NCBI RefSeq assembly: GCF_030687835.1
Contig: NZ_CP117449.1
Coordinates: 62,001-126,000 of the forward strand
Direction: 5' to 3'
DNA: 64,000 nt
Source of the DNA: Pseudomonas hefeiensis
GTDB lineage: Bacteria; Pseudomonadota; Gammaproteobacteria; Pseudomonadales; Pseudomonadaceae
In this document: in pieces, positions 17,862 through 28,456 of the stretch
How the letters are laid out: each line of letters begins with the position of its first letter
How positions within the stretch are numbered: position 1 is the first letter of the stretch
Made by a program: the position numbers and the translations under genes
The notes under the pieces: generated by a model
What the model was told of the DNA's origin: nothing
Database searches by the model: none
The model's input: the letters and a program-made list of their open reading frames with translations, nothing else

Positions 17862-19430
17862 ATGGCATTGCCCACCCGCCATTCACTCTTTCCGTTCCTG
17901 AGCTGGCTGCCCCGGCAGACCCGCGCCAGTGTCGGCCGTGACCTGATCGTCGGTCTGAGCGGTGCGATTCTCGCGTTGCCGCAGTCGATTGCCTACGCCC
18001 TGATTGCCGGACTACCACCGGAATACGGTTTATATGCGGCGATTGTGCCGGTGCTGATCGCCTGCTTGTGGGGGTCGTCATGGCACCTGATATGCGGCCC
18101 TACGGCGGCGATTTCCATTGTCCTGTATGCCAGCGTCAGTCCCCTGGCCATGCCGGCCAGCCAGGACTACGTCACCTTGATCCTGTTGCTGACGGTGCTG
18201 GCGGGGGTTTTCCAATGGCTGCTGGGGCTGTTGCGTTTCGGCGCGCTGGTGAATTTCGTCTCACACTCGGTGGTGTTGGGTTTCACCCTGGGCGCAGCGG
18301 TGGTAATCGCCCTGGGACAGTTGCCCAACCTGCTGGGTCTTGATCTGCCCAACGAAGCCACGGCGTTGAAGGGGCTGCTGATGTTGGCCAGCCATATCGA
18401 GGCTGTGGATAAGCCTTCTCTGTTTCTCGGTTTGGGCACGCTGGTGATGGGCGTCGTGCTCAAACGGCTGCTGCCGCGCTGGCCGAGCCTGTTGATAACT
18501 TTAGTCATCAGCAGCCTGGTGGTCTGGCTATGGCCGGGGATGTTCGGGCATGTCGCGTTGGTCAGCGCCTTTGCCGGGCGCTTGCCGCCTTTCTCTGCGC
18601 TGCCGCTGGACCTGGATCTGATCCTGCGCCTGCTGCCCGGTGCCGTTGCGGTGGGCATGCTCGGGTTGGTGACCAGCCTGTCCATTGCCCGCTCGTTGTC
18701 AGTACGCTCGGGGCAGTTACTCGATGCGAACCAGGAGGTCAGGGCGCAGGGGCTTTCCAATATTGTGGGAGGGTTCTTTTCCGGTTCCTTGTCAGCGGGT
18801 TCCTTTACCCGTTCCGGCCTCAGTTATGAAGCCGGCGCCTGCTCGCCCCTGGCGGGGGTTTTCTCGGCACTGTGGGTGGCCTTGTTTGCGGTAACCGGTG
18901 CCAAGCTGATTTCGCACATTCCGATACCGGCCATGGCCGGCAGCATTCTGCTGATTGCCTGGGGCCTGGTGGACTATCGCGGCGTCCGGGCGTTGTTTCG
19001 CGTGAGCCGCGCCGAATTCGTGGTGATGAGCCTCACCTGTCTGGCCACGCTGCTGCTGGAGCTGCAAACCGCCATCTACGCCGGTGTGCTGGCGTCGCTG
19101 TTTTTCTACCTCAAGCGCACCTCACAACCGCGGGTACAACATTCCTGTGAGGGGGAAGCTGACATCCTGCGGGTCGGCGGTTCGATCTTTTTTGGTGCCA
19201 GCCACTACCTGCAAGTGCGCCTGCAACGGTTGCAGGCACAACGGGTGGTGATCGATGCGCAGCAGATTAACTTTATTGATTATTCCGGCGTGGAAATGCT
19301 GCACCAGGAAGCCCGGCGCTTGCGCATGCAGGGGCGCAGCCTGACGTTGCGCAGGGCCAGGCCCCATGTGGTGGAGGAGTTGAAGAAGCTGGAAGGGCCG
19401 GAGCACTGTCCGATCCATTTTGAAGACTAG
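17862..19430 (+). CDS. SulP family anion transporter with STAS domain
   Basis: The 522-residue protein has a membrane part of about 11-13 helices (residues about 25-410), with the SulP signature around LPQSIAYALIAGLPPEYG, and a cytoplasmic STAS domain (about 420-520) containing INFIDYSGVEMLHQEARRL. SulP carriers move sulfate, bicarbonate or dicarboxylates. Its position downstream of betC, which releases sulfate, suggests sulfate as a substrate, though it lies after a REP and probably has its own promoter. Compared with the second SulP gene at 60079, the STAS domain is better conserved around the phospho-acceptor serine (DYSG). Confidence 0.87.
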   Translation: MALPTRHSLFPFLSWLPRQTRASVGRDLIVGLSGAILALPQSIAYALIAGLPPEYGLYAAIVPVLIACLWGSSWHLICGPTAAISIVLYASVSPLAMPASQDYVTLILLLTVLAGVFQWLLGLLRFGALVNFVSHSVVLGFTLGAAVVIALGQLPNLLGLDLPNEATALKGLLMLASHIEAVDKPSLFLGLGTLVMGVVLKRLLPRWPSLLITLVISSLVVWLWPGMFGHVALVSAFAGRLPPFSALPLDLDLILRLLPGAVAVGMLGLVTSLSIARSLSVRSGQLLDANQEVRAQGLSNIVGGFFSGSLSAGSFTRSGLSYEAGACSPLAGVFSALWVALFAVTGAKLISHIPIPAMAGSILLIAWGLVDYRGVRALFRVSRAEFVVMSLTCLATLLLELQTAIYAGVLASLFFYLKRTSQPRVQHSCEGEADILRVGGSIFFGASHYLQVRLQRLQAQRVVIDAQQINFIDYSGVEMLHQEARRLRMQGRSLTLRRARPHVVEELKKLEGPEHCPIHFED

Positions 19431-19444
19431 GGCTTAAGGTAGAA

Positions 19445-19560
19445 ACACCCTGTGGCGAGGGGATTTAGCGAAACGTCGCACCGCCCCGCTGGGGCGCGAA
19501 GCGGCCCTGGTTTTTTGGGACTGCTTCGCAGTCCAACGGGGATAAATCCCCTCGCCGCAA
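19445..19560. repeat. Second repeat family (GGCGAGGGGATTTA...TAAATCCCCTCGCC)
   Basis: GTGGCGAGGGGATTTA at 19451 is mirrored by TAAATCCCCTCGCCGC near 19545-19558. A smaller stem, GACTGCTTCGCAGTC, lies inside. Related halves occur at 30349 (GTGGCGAGGGAGC) and 50068 (ATAAATCCCCTCGCCAC), so this is a dispersed palindrome family distinct from the GTGGGAGC type. Confidence 0.7.
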
Positions 19561-19571
19561 CAGTCTGTAGC

Positions 19572-20393
19572 CTACAGTGCGAGCTGGCGCCGCAATTCGG
19601 CCAGCACCGGCGCGGTGTCCGGGCGTACCCCACGCCACAGGTAGAACGCTTCGCCCGCCTGTTCGGCCAGCATGCCCAAGCCGTCCATCGCCACCGCCGC
19701 GCCCTGTTCACTGGCCCAGCGACAGAACGAAGTAGGTTCCTTGCCATACATCATGTCGTAGCAGAACGTCATGCCGGGTTCGATCAAACTTGCGGCAATC
19801 GGCGGAACATCGCCGGACAGGCTCGCCGATGTGGCGTTGATAATCAGGTCCACGGGCTCTTGCAGCCAGTCGAAACCGCTGGCCGAGACCGGGCCCAGGT
19901 CCGCGAACAACTCGGCCAGCAATTCGGCTTTTTCCACCGTGCGGTTGGCGATGATCACCGAGGCTGGCGCTTCGGCCAGCAGCGGCTCCAAGGCGCCGCG
20001 CACGGCGCCGCCGGCTCCCAGTAACAGGATGCGTTTACCCTTGAGGTTTAAACCTGCGTTGACGGTCAGGTCCCGTACCAGTCCGGCGCCATCGGTGTTG
20101 TCACCCAACAGGCGGCCGTCGGCCAGCTTGCTCAGCGTGTTCACCGCCCCGGCCCGCTGGGCTCGCTCGGTCAGGCTGTCGGCCAAGCGGAAGGCATCTT
20201 CCTTGAACGGCACGGTGACATTCGCCCCACGACCTTCGCGGAAGAATTCCCGCGCGCAACCGGCGAAATCGTCCAAGGGCGCCAGCAGCGTGCTGTAGTC
20301 CAGCGCTTGCCCGGTCTGTTCGGCAAAGAGACGGTGGATCAGCGGCGATTTGCTGTGGCCGATCGGGTTGCCCATTACAACGTAGTGATCCAT
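19572..20393 (-). CDS. aroE: Shikimate dehydrogenase
   Basis: AroE reduces 3-dehydroshikimate to shikimate with NADPH in the aromatic amino acid pathway. The 273-residue protein has NPIGHSKSP (residues about 8-16), [11 protein letters not shown] with the catalytic Lys, [12 protein letters not shown], and the nucleotide motif [10 protein letters not shown]. The start is ATG 20393 ([15 protein letters not shown]), 13 bp after the hemF stop. A longer frame to 20429 overlaps hemF and is not needed. hemF-aroE is a conserved pair in Pseudomonas. Confidence 0.95.
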   Translation of the reverse strand: MDHYVVMGNPIGHSKSPLIHRLFAEQTGQALDYSTLLAPLDDFAGCAREFFREGRGANVTVPFKEDAFRLADSLTERAQRAGAVNTLSKLADGRLLGDNTDGAGLVRDLTVNAGLNLKGKRILLLGAGGAVRGALEPLLAEAPASVIIANRTVEKAELLAELFADLGPVSASGFDWLQEPVDLIINATSASLSGDVPPIAASLIEPGMTFCYDMMYGKEPTSFCRWASEQGAAVAMDGLGMLAEQAGEAFYLWRGVRPDTAPVLAELRRQLAL

Positions 20394-20406
20394 GGAAACT
20401 CCCCCG

Positions 20407-21345
<939 letters not shown>

Positions 21346-21484
21346 CTACGCGGCTTGCAGCGGGCCGGTGGCAAATGGGCGCACAGGATACCACCGCACT
21401 TGCCTACGCCACAGTTGACGAAGGTCAAGCTTAGGAGTCCGATAGCAGGCTTGGTAAAAAGTCCACGGCAAGGAGAAAGTGAAG

Positions 21485-22462
21485 ATGGCCAAACGTATCC
21501 AGTTCAGTTCCCACGGCGGCCCCGAAGTGCTCAAGTACGTGGGCTACCAGCCTGCCGAGCCGGGCCCGCAGCAGGTGCGGGTCAGCAACAAGGCGATCGG
21601 CCTGAACTTCATCGATACCTATTACCGCAGCGGCCTTTACCCGCCACCGGCCCTGCCGTCGGGCTTGGGGGCCGAGGGAGCGGGGGTGGTCGAGGCGGTC
21701 GGCTCAGACGTCACGCGGTTCAAGGTCGGTGACCGGGTAGCCTATGGCAGCGGTCCGCTGGGGGCCTACAGCGACGTGCATGTGTTGCCCGAGGCCAACC
21801 TGGTGCATTTGCCCGAATCCATCAGTTTCGAACAGGCGGCTGGGGTAATGCTCAAGGGCCTGACCGTGCAATACCTGTTACGTCAGACCTATGAGCTCAA
21901 AGGGGGGGAAACCATCCTGTTCCATGCCGCCGCCGGTGGCGTGGGTTCTTTGGCCTGCCAGTGGGCCAAGGCCCTGGGCGTGAAGCTGATCGGCACCGTC
22001 AGCTCAGCGGAAAAAGCCGCAATCGCCGAATCCCACGGCGCTTGGGAAACCATCGACTACAGCAAGGAAAACGTCGTACAGCGGGTGCTGGAGCTGACCG
22101 ACGGCAAGAAAGTCCCGGTGGTCTATGACGGTGTCGGCAAGGACACCTGGTTGACCTCCCTGGACTGCATAGCGCCCCGTGGCCTGCTGGTGAGTTTCGG
22201 CAATGCTTCCGGTGCGGTGGAGGGCGTGAACCTGGGGATACTCGCGGCCAAAGGCTCGCTGTACGTCACCCGCCCGACCCTGGCGACGTACGCCAATAAC
22301 GCCGAGAACCTGCAGCGCATGGCCGATGAGCTGTTCGGCATGATCAGCAGCGGCAAACTCACGGTGGATATCAACCAGCGCTATCCACTGGCCGAAGCGG
22401 CCAAGGCCCAGGCCGAGTTGTCGGCGCGGCGTACAACCGGGTCGACCATTCTTTTGCCCTGA
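21485..22462 (+). CDS. qor: NADPH:quinone oxidoreductase, zinc-free MDR family
   Basis: The 325-residue protein belongs to the quinone oxidoreductase branch of medium-chain dehydrogenases. It has LPSGLGAEGAGVVEAVG, the Rossmann motif HAAAGGVGSLACQWAKALG and the typical C-terminal LSARRTTGSTILLP. No structural zinc cysteines are present. The start is ATG 21485, eight bases after AAGGAGA; a GTG at 21479 in the same frame is less well placed. It reduces quinones with NADPH in the cytoplasm. The neighbourhood hemF / qor / tsaC / dprA is conserved in Pseudomonas. Confidence 0.92.
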   Translation: MAKRIQFSSHGGPEVLKYVGYQPAEPGPQQVRVSNKAIGLNFIDTYYRSGLYPPPALPSGLGAEGAGVVEAVGSDVTRFKVGDRVAYGSGPLGAYSDVHVLPEANLVHLPESISFEQAAGVMLKGLTVQYLLRQTYELKGGETILFHAAAGGVGSLACQWAKALGVKLIGTVSSAEKAAIAESHGAWETIDYSKENVVQRVLELTDGKKVPVVYDGVGKDTWLTSLDCIAPRGLLVSFGNASGAVEGVNLGILAAKGSLYVTRPTLATYANNAENLQRMADELFGMISSGKLTVDINQRYPLAEAAKAQAELSARRTTGSTILLP

Positions 22463-22482
22463 TTCAGAGGTTGCTAAAGAAC

Positions 22483-22573
22483 CTGTGGGAGCGGGCTTGC
22501 TCGCGAAAGCGGTGGGTCAGCTTGCATCAATGTTGGATGTGCCGACGCCTTCGCGAGCAAGCCCGCTCCCACA
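22483..22573. repeat. REP palindrome pair between qor and tsaC
   Basis: GTGGGAGCGGGCTTGCTCGC and its inverse GCGAGCAAGCCCGCTCCCAC are separated by about 50 bp. It lies between convergent genes and may also serve as a bidirectional terminator. Confidence 0.85.
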
Positions 22574-22609
22574 CTTGCTCTGTGTTGAGCATGGAGCTTG
22601 TGTTCGGGC

Positions 22610-23167
22610 TCAGTCCGGCCGCACGACCTTGCCGCTGGCCAGGTCGCGAATCACGCTGGGGTTCTTGCGCCCGCCCAGGTTGCCGCCCAGCACCAGGTCG
22701 ATCTGCCCGCGAAAATACTGCTCGACGCGAATCCGCGTGCGCGCTGCCGGGCGGCCCTGAGGGTTGGCCGAGGTGGACACCAGCGGCCCGACCAACGAGC
22801 ACAAGTCCCGCACGGTGGGATGGTCGCTGACCCGCAGCGCGACGGTGTCGTGTACCCCGGTAATCCATTCCGGCAGCAGGTTCTGGTGCGGCACCAACCA
22901 GGTATTGGGCCCCGGCCACGTGCTGGCCATGCGGTCCATCCAGGTTTCAGGGAAATCTTCGAACAGAAAGTCGAACTGGTGGATATTGTCAGCTACCAGA
23001 ATCAAACCCTTATCGGGCAGCCGCGACTTGATCGCCAGCAGGCGCTCCACCGCGTCTTCGTTCCACGGGTCGCAGCCCAGGCCCCAGACCGCTTCGGTTG
23101 GATAGGCAATCACCGCCCCGGCGCGAATTTCTCGCGCGGCTTGTTGCACACGCCAACTGTTGACCAT
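22610..23167 (-). CDS. tsaC: L-threonylcarbamoyladenylate synthase (TsaC/RimN)
   Basis: TsaC makes threonylcarbamoyl-AMP from threonine, bicarbonate and ATP, the first step of t6A37 tRNA modification. The 185-residue single YrdC domain has [30 protein letters not shown] and [11 protein letters not shown]. The start is ATG 23167 ([14 protein letters not shown]). The length fits the short TsaC form lacking the Sua5 C-terminal domain. It follows the dprA gene on the same strand by 60 bp. Confidence 0.93.
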   Translation of the reverse strand: MVNSWRVQQAAREIRAGAVIAYPTEAVWGLGCDPWNEDAVERLLAIKSRLPDKGLILVADNIHQFDFLFEDFPETWMDRMASTWPGPNTWLVPHQNLLPEWITGVHDTVALRVSDHPTVRDLCSLVGPLVSTSANPQGRPAARTRIRVEQYFRGQIDLVLGGNLGGRKNPSVIRDLASGKVVRPD

Positions 23168-23227
23168 GAAAGACTCTCCACAACGCAAATAAGGCTGTGC
23201 GCAGTTTACCGATCTTCCCCATAAAAC

Positions 23228-24324
23228 CTAGCGTGCAAACCAGCGCCCGGTGTCACAGACCGCCCGTCCCTCCATTTCCAGTTCAGTCAGCGCCGCCAGT
23301 ACTTTGGGCAAGCCCCAGCCACTGGCGTCGGCCAGCGCTTCGCTGGTAAGCGGCGCGGCATGGAGCAAGCGCAACAGCGGATGGGTGACGGGCGCCGGTT
23401 CCATGGACAGCGGCAACTGTTGCCAACCCCGCAATGCTTCAAGGATGTGCTCGACGGTTTCCCACCAGCGCCGCACCGTCGCGGATCAACTGATGACAGC
23501 CCTTGGCGCCGGGGTGATGGATCGACCCCGGAATGGCGTACACCTCGCGGCCTTGTTCGGCCGCCAAGCGTGCGGTGATCAGCGAACCGCTGGCGATACT
23601 GGCCTCCACCACCAGCACGCCGAGGGACAAGCCGCTGATGATCCGGTTGCGACGAGGAAAGTTGCTGGCGTGGGGCGGCGCGTCCAGCGGGAACTCCGAC
23701 AGCACCGCGCTGCCTTGGGCGATCATCGCGTCCGCCAGCCGACGATTGCGCTGTGGATAAAAATTTTCCAGCCCCGTGCCCAGCACGCCAATTGTCTGCC
23801 CGCCCACATCCAGTGCCGCTTGATGGGCCGCCGCGTCGATGCCCAGGGCCAGGCCGCTGGTGATGACAAAACCGGCACCCGGCCAGGCTTCGGGAAAACG
23901 CCGCGGCCGTGTCCATGCCCGGTCGCGATGCCCGGCGGCTGCCGACCATTGCCAACTGTGGTTTTTCCAGAATGGTCGCGTTGCCGGCGACGAACAACAG
24001 CGGTGGCGCATCGCTGATCTGTGCCAGCAGCGCGGGGTAGTCAGGCTGGTCCCACATCAGTAAATGCTGGGCCGAACGCTCCAACCAGGCCAATGCATGG
24101 GCTGCACCGTCACGCACATCCGGGTTGCGCCGTGCCTCGGCGCACGCCGAGGGCAACCTCAGCGCTCGCCAGGCGCTGGCCGGTGCGCTGATGGCTTTGG
24201 AGGCCGAGCCAAAGGCCTCCATCAGGGTCATGAAACGTTTGGGGCCCAGTTCCGGCAAGCGGTGCAGGCGCAGACGGGCCTCCAGTTCCGCCGGGGAAAC
24301 CGAAGCAGATTCAGGCAATGACAT
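23228..24324 (-). pseudogene. dprA: DNA processing protein DprA, disrupted by two frameshifts
   Basis: DprA binds incoming single-stranded DNA and loads RecA during natural transformation. Three frames together give the whole protein: the N-terminal SAM-like part and MVGSRRASRPGMDTAAAFSR from ATG 24324, then GFVITSGLALGIDAAAHQAA through the Rossmann core, then VETVEHILEALRGWQQL and the C-terminal winged helix (LPKVLAALTELEMEGRAV). The breaks are extra bases in the C runs at 23878-23880 and 23461-23463 (GG read as GGG on the minus strand). Removing one base at each restores about 365 residues. Both are short homopolymer insertions, so sequencing error is a serious alternative to real loss. Confidence 0.8.
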
Positions 24325-24403
24325 GGATCATCCTTGATCGTTATTAAGCCCGTCGAAACGGGAACAAGCTGTGGATAACTCTGTTGGTAACTTGTGAGAC
24401 ACG

Positions 24404-25429
24404 TTATGGATTGCGCACTTTGTCGAATACCGCCAGCGAGCGCGAGGCGTAGAGCACCAAGCCATAGCTGAGCTTGTCGTAGGTGCGAAAAACCATCAGC
24501 AGGCCAGCACGTTCATCCGGGATTTTCACCCGCTCGCCGGTGATGCGGTCGCGCACGGTCTCGCCGGTCTTCATCACCGCCAGCACGTTGCCTTCGGCCA
24601 GCCCGTCGCGACGCCCCTTGTTCAGGGTGACCACGTCCAGGGCGCCAATCTGGGTGACGCCTCGGGGTACATCGAGGATCAGCCCGTTGATGTCCGATTG
24701 CGGTGCGCTGGGCATGAACGTCGAGTTGATCGAGCGTTCTTCGCCACTGAACAGGCGATCACCGAGGCGCACCTCCTGGGTTGTGCGTTGCAGGGCCAGG
24801 GTCGTGACGTCGCCTTCGCTCGCCACGACTTCACCGCTGCCGATGTCGTCGGCGTTGATGCCCAGGAACTCCTTGGTTTCGGGATCGGTGTAGACCTTGC
24901 CCTGCCGAAAGATGCCATACGCCGACTGGTTCGCGTCGAATGGGCCGCGGGCAAAGATCCGGTCTCCCGCGCCGCTGAGGACCCGTTCGGCATTGCCGGC
25001 AACAATGTAGGGCGCCTTGTCGAAATCCTCGGCCGTGTCGACGATGCGGTTGCTCAGCAAAAAGCTATTGATGGCCTGCAGCGGGATGCTCGGGATCGCC
25101 TCGGCCACCGGCGAGCTGCGAATGCGCGGTGACAGCTTGATGGTGCCCCGCGAAGCGCCGCGATGGAGGGTCAGCCGCGGTTGGCCGTTGACGTAGACCA
25201 GCGACAGGGTGTCGCCGGGATAAATCAGGTTGGGGTTTTCGATCTGTGGGTTGGCTTGCCAGAGCTCGGGCCATTTCCACGGTTCACGCAAGTATTTGCC
25301 GGAGATGTCCCACAGCGTGTCCCCCGTCACCACTGTGTATTGCTGGGGAAAACCTTCCCGAAGTTGCACTTGCCCGTGCGCGATACCGGCCGAGGCCAGA
25401 AGCAGCAGGGCGAGTAGTGATTTCCTCAT
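24404..25429 (-). CDS. Exported LysM domain protein
   Basis: The 341-residue protein has a signal peptide (MRKSLLALLLLASAGIAHG) and one LysM domain at residues about 30-80 (YTVVTGDTLWDISGKYL ... YPGDTL), so it should bind peptidoglycan in the periplasm. The remaining 260 residues are a beta-rich region conserved in Pseudomonas with no known catalytic site. The start is ATG 25429; the longer open frame lacks a signal sequence. It is divergent from def and upstream of dprA, the order known from PAO1. Confidence 0.87.
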   Translation of the reverse strand: MRKSLLALLLLASAGIAHGQVQLREGFPQQYTVVTGDTLWDISGKYLREPWKWPELWQANPQIENPNLIYPGDTLSLVYVNGQPRLTLHRGASRGTIKLSPRIRSSPVAEAIPSIPLQAINSFLLSNRIVDTAEDFDKAPYIVAGNAERVLSGAGDRIFARGPFDANQSAYGIFRQGKVYTDPETKEFLGINADDIGSGEVVASEGDVTTLALQRTTQEVRLGDRLFSGEERSINSTFMPSAPQSDINGLILDVPRGVTQIGALDVVTLNKGRRDGLAEGNVLAVMKTGETVRDRITGERVKIPDERAGLLMVFRTYDKLSYGLVLYASRSLAVFDKVRNP

Positions 25430-25589
25430 GCGGTGAATCCCTTTATTATGTGCGTTCGCGTAAAACGCCAGAGCCCCCGTGGCTCGCTCCGTAAGATGTG
25501 AGGAGCAACGTTTTACAACGGTAGCCTGCATCCCAAGACACGCCAGGCCTGCCACCCGACTTTACCTCACACGTGCATTTATCAAGCTT

Positions 25590-26096
25590 ATGGCCATTTT
25601 GAACATTCTCGAATTTCCGGACCCGCGCCTGCGCACTATCGCCAAACCGGTGGCCGTAGTGGACGACGAAGTGCGTCAGTTGGTCGATGACATGTTTGAA
25701 ACAATGTATGAGGCGCCAGGCATCGGCCTCGCCGCGACTCAGGTCAACGTGCACAAGCGTATCGTCGTGATGGACCTTTCCGAAGACCGCAGCGAGCCCC
25801 GGGTGTTCATCAACCCCGAGTTCGAAACCCTGACCGACGAGATGGACCAGTACCAGGAAGGCTGTCTCTCGGTGCCGGGCTTCTACGAAAACGTCGACCG
25901 CCCGCAGAAGGTCAGGATCAAGGCCCTGGACCGGGATGGCCAGCCTTACGAACTGATCGCCGAAGGGTTGCTGGCGGTGTGCATCCAGCATGAGTGTGAC
26001 CACCTCAACGGCAAGCTGTTCGTGGACTACCTGTCTACCCTCAAGCGTGACCGGATCAAGAAAAAACTGGAAAAACTGCATCGCCAGAATGCTTGA
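25590..26096 (+). CDS. def: Peptide deformylase
   Basis: Def removes the formyl group from nascent proteins. The 168-residue protein has all three metal-site motifs: [17 protein letters not shown] and HECDHLNG (Cys, His, His ligands and catalytic Glu). The start is ATG 25590 ([16 protein letters not shown]). The frame is open back to 25479 but without a usual N-terminus. It is followed by a terminator-like hairpin and then fmt. Confidence 0.96.
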   Translation: MAILNILEFPDPRLRTIAKPVAVVDDEVRQLVDDMFETMYEAPGIGLAATQVNVHKRIVVMDLSEDRSEPRVFINPEFETLTDEMDQYQEGCLSVPGFYENVDRPQKVRIKALDRDGQPYELIAEGLLAVCIQHECDHLNGKLFVDYLSTLKRDRIKKKLEKLHRQNA

Positions 26097-26107
26097 CGCC
26101 CCCTTCA

Positions 26108-26133
26108 AAGGCTTGCCGCGGCAAGCCTTTTTC
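26108..26133 (+). terminator. Hairpin terminator or attenuator between def and fmt
   Basis: AAAGGCTTGC-CGCG-GCAAGCCTTT is a perfect stem followed by TTCTTTT. It is placed 12 bp after the def stop, so it may reduce read-through into fmt-rsmB. Confidence 0.75.
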
Positions 26134-26165
26134 TTTTGCGACTGCTTTGTAAATGAGAGCTTCCC

Positions 26166-27125
26166 ATGACTGAGCCACTGCGCATCGTCTTTGCCGGCAC
26201 TCCCGAGTTCGCCGCTGAACACCTCAAGGCCCTGCTGGCCAGCCCCCATGAAATCATCGCGGTCTACACCCAGCCGGATCGGCCGGCCGGTCGCGGGCAA
26301 AAACTGATGCCCAGCCCGGTCAAGCAACTGGCCCTGGAGAACGGTCTGCAGGTATTGCAGCCGCCGACCTTGCGGGACGCTCAGGCCCAGGCCGAATTGG
26401 CCGCGCTCAAGCCCGACTTGATGGTGGTGGTCGCCTACGGCCTGATCCTGCCCCAAGTGGTGCTGGATATCCCGCGCCTGGGTTGCATCAACAGCCACGC
26501 CTCGCTGCTGCCACGCTGGCGCGGTGCGGCGCCGATCCAGCGCGCCGTGCAAGCCGGTGATGCCGAGAGCGGCGTCACGGTGATGCGCATGGAAGCCGGC
26601 CTGGACACCGGGCCGATGCTGCTCAAGGTCAGCACGCCCATCAGCGCCGAAGACACCGGCGGCAGCCTGCACGACCGCCTCGCGCTCATCGGCCCGCCGG
26701 CCGTGGTCCAGGCCATTGCCGGCCTGGCCGCCGGTACGCTGGAAGGCGAAGTGCAGGATGACAGCCTCGCCACCTACGCGCACAAACTGAACAAGGACGA
26801 GGCGCGTATCGACTGGAGCCGCCCGGCCATCGAACTGGAACGCCTGGTGCGAGCCTTCAACCCGTGGCCGATCTGCCACAGCACCTTGAACGGCGAGGCC
26901 CTGAAAGTGCTGGCGGCCAGCTGCGCCGAGGGGCAGGGCGCGCCGGGTGAAATCCTCGGTGCCAGCAAGGACGGCCTCGTTGTCGCCTGTGGTGAGCAGG
27001 CGCTGTGTCTGACACGTCTGCAATTGCCCGGTGGCAAGGCGCTGAACTTCAGCGATTTGTACAACAGCCGCCGTGAGAAATTTGCCGTCGGCACGCTGCT
27101 GGGCCAAGTGGCGGACGCTTCATGA
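26166..27125 (+). CDS. fmt: Methionyl-tRNA formyltransferase
   Basis: Fmt formylates initiator Met-tRNA with 10-formyl-THF. The 319-residue protein has [14 protein letters not shown] at the N-terminus, the catalytic segment [18 protein letters not shown] (with the Asn-His pair), and a C-terminal OB-like domain after about residue 205. ATG 26166 follows GAGAGCTTCCC. The stop overlaps the rsmB start (ATGA at 27122-27125), so fmt and rsmB are translationally coupled. Confidence 0.96.
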   Translation: MTEPLRIVFAGTPEFAAEHLKALLASPHEIIAVYTQPDRPAGRGQKLMPSPVKQLALENGLQVLQPPTLRDAQAQAELAALKPDLMVVVAYGLILPQVVLDIPRLGCINSHASLLPRWRGAAPIQRAVQAGDAESGVTVMRMEAGLDTGPMLLKVSTPISAEDTGGSLHDRLALIGPPAVVQAIAGLAAGTLEGEVQDDSLATYAHKLNKDEARIDWSRPAIELERLVRAFNPWPICHSTLNGEALKVLAASCAEGQGAPGEILGASKDGLVVACGEQALCLTRLQLPGGKALNFSDLYNSRREKFAVGTLLGQVADAS

Positions 27126-28432
27126 ACCCGCGTCTGGCCGCCGCCAAGGCACTTGCCGCGGTCCTGAGCGGAAAAGCCTCACTCAACAGCTCCCTGCCGA
27201 CCCAACTGGACAAGGTTGAAGACCGCGATCGCGGTTTCACCCAGGACCTGGCGTTCGGCACCGCCCGTTGGCAGCCGCGGCTGTCGGCCCTGGCGGCCAA
27301 GCTGCTGCAGAAACCGTTCAAGGCCGCCGATGCCGACGTTGAAGCACTGCTGCTGGTGGGGCTCTATCAATTGCTCTACACCCGCGTGCCTGCCCACGCC
27401 GCCATCGGTGAAACCGTAGGCTGCGCCGACAAACTGAAAAAGCCGTGGGCCAAGGCCCTGCTCAATGCCGTGCTGCGCCGCGCCCAACGGGAAAGCGAAG
27501 CCCTGCTGGCTGAGCTGGAACACGACCCAGTGGTGCGCACCGCCCACCCGCGCTGGCTGCAAAAATCCCTGAAGGCCTTCTGGCCCGAGCAATGGGAAGC
27601 CATCTGCGCGGCCAACAATGCCCATCCGCCGATGATCCTGCGGGTCAACCGTCGCCACCATACGCGCGATGCCTACCTGGCGTTACTGGGCGAGGCGGGC
27701 ATCCCGGCCATCCCGTGCCAGTACAGCCGCGACGGCATCGTGCTGGAAACCCCCGGTGATGTACGCACGCTGCCGGGCTTTGCCGACGGCTGGATCAGCG
27801 TCCAGGACGAAGCCGCGCAGTTGGCTGCCGACCTGCTGGAGCTGGCGCCCGGCCAACGCGTGCTGGATGCCTGCTGCGCACCGGGTGGCAAGACCTGCCA
27901 CATCCTTGAGGCCGAGCCGAAGCTGGCCGGCGTGGTGGCGGTGGACCTGGAAGCCAAGCGCCTGGTGCGCGTGAAGGAAAACCTCGAGCGCCTTGGCCTG
28001 GACGCCGAACTGATCGCCGCCGATGGCCGTGACACCGCCAGTTGGTGGGACGGCAAGCCATTCCAGCGCATCCTGCTGGACGCACCGTGTTCGGCCACCG
28101 GCGTGATCCGCCGTCATCCCGACATCAAGCTCACCCGTCAGCCGGACGATATCGCCGCACTGGCGGTATTGCAGGGGCAATTGCTCGACGCCCTGTGGAT
28201 AACCCTGGAAGTCGGCGGCATGCTGCTGTATGCCACCTGTTCGACATTGCCGACCGAGAACACCGAAGTGATCGAAGCCTTCCTCGCCCGTACCCCCGGT
28301 GCCCGGGAGCTGGACATTGCCAGCCAGGCCGGGGTGAAGCAGCTCCATGGCCGGCAGTTGCTGGCCCAAGAGGGCGGCCACGACGGGTTCTACTACGCCA
28401 AACTGATCAAGATCGCCGCCGCACGCGGTTAA
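27122..28432 (+). CDS. rsmB: 16S rRNA m5C967 methyltransferase
   Basis: RsmB (Sun/Fmu) methylates C967 of 16S rRNA. The 436-residue protein has an N-terminal NusB-like RNA-binding domain (about 1-140). The SAM-dependent domain contains [32 protein letters not shown] and the catalytic YATCST. The start is ATG 27122, overlapping fmt. trkA follows after 24 bp with an AGGAG site. Confidence 0.95.
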   Translation: MNPRLAAAKALAAVLSGKASLNSSLPTQLDKVEDRDRGFTQDLAFGTARWQPRLSALAAKLLQKPFKAADADVEALLLVGLYQLLYTRVPAHAAIGETVGCADKLKKPWAKALLNAVLRRAQRESEALLAELEHDPVVRTAHPRWLQKSLKAFWPEQWEAICAANNAHPPMILRVNRRHHTRDAYLALLGEAGIPAIPCQYSRDGIVLETPGDVRTLPGFADGWISVQDEAAQLAADLLELAPGQRVLDACCAPGGKTCHILEAEPKLAGVVAVDLEAKRLVRVKENLERLGLDAELIAADGRDTASWWDGKPFQRILLDAPCSATGVIRRHPDIKLTRQPDDIAALAVLQGQLLDALWITLEVGGMLLYATCSTLPTENTEVIEAFLARTPGARELDIASQAGVKQLHGRQLLAQEGGHDGFYYAKLIKIAAARG

Positions 28433-28456
28433 AACCGATTCGATAGGAGTGACCGG

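Noticed and set aside
25446..27107. 553-codon open frame on the minus strand opposite def and fmt
   Set aside because: It is a codon-bias shadow of two well-supported genes; the translation is low-complexity in Q, G and D and has no motifs.
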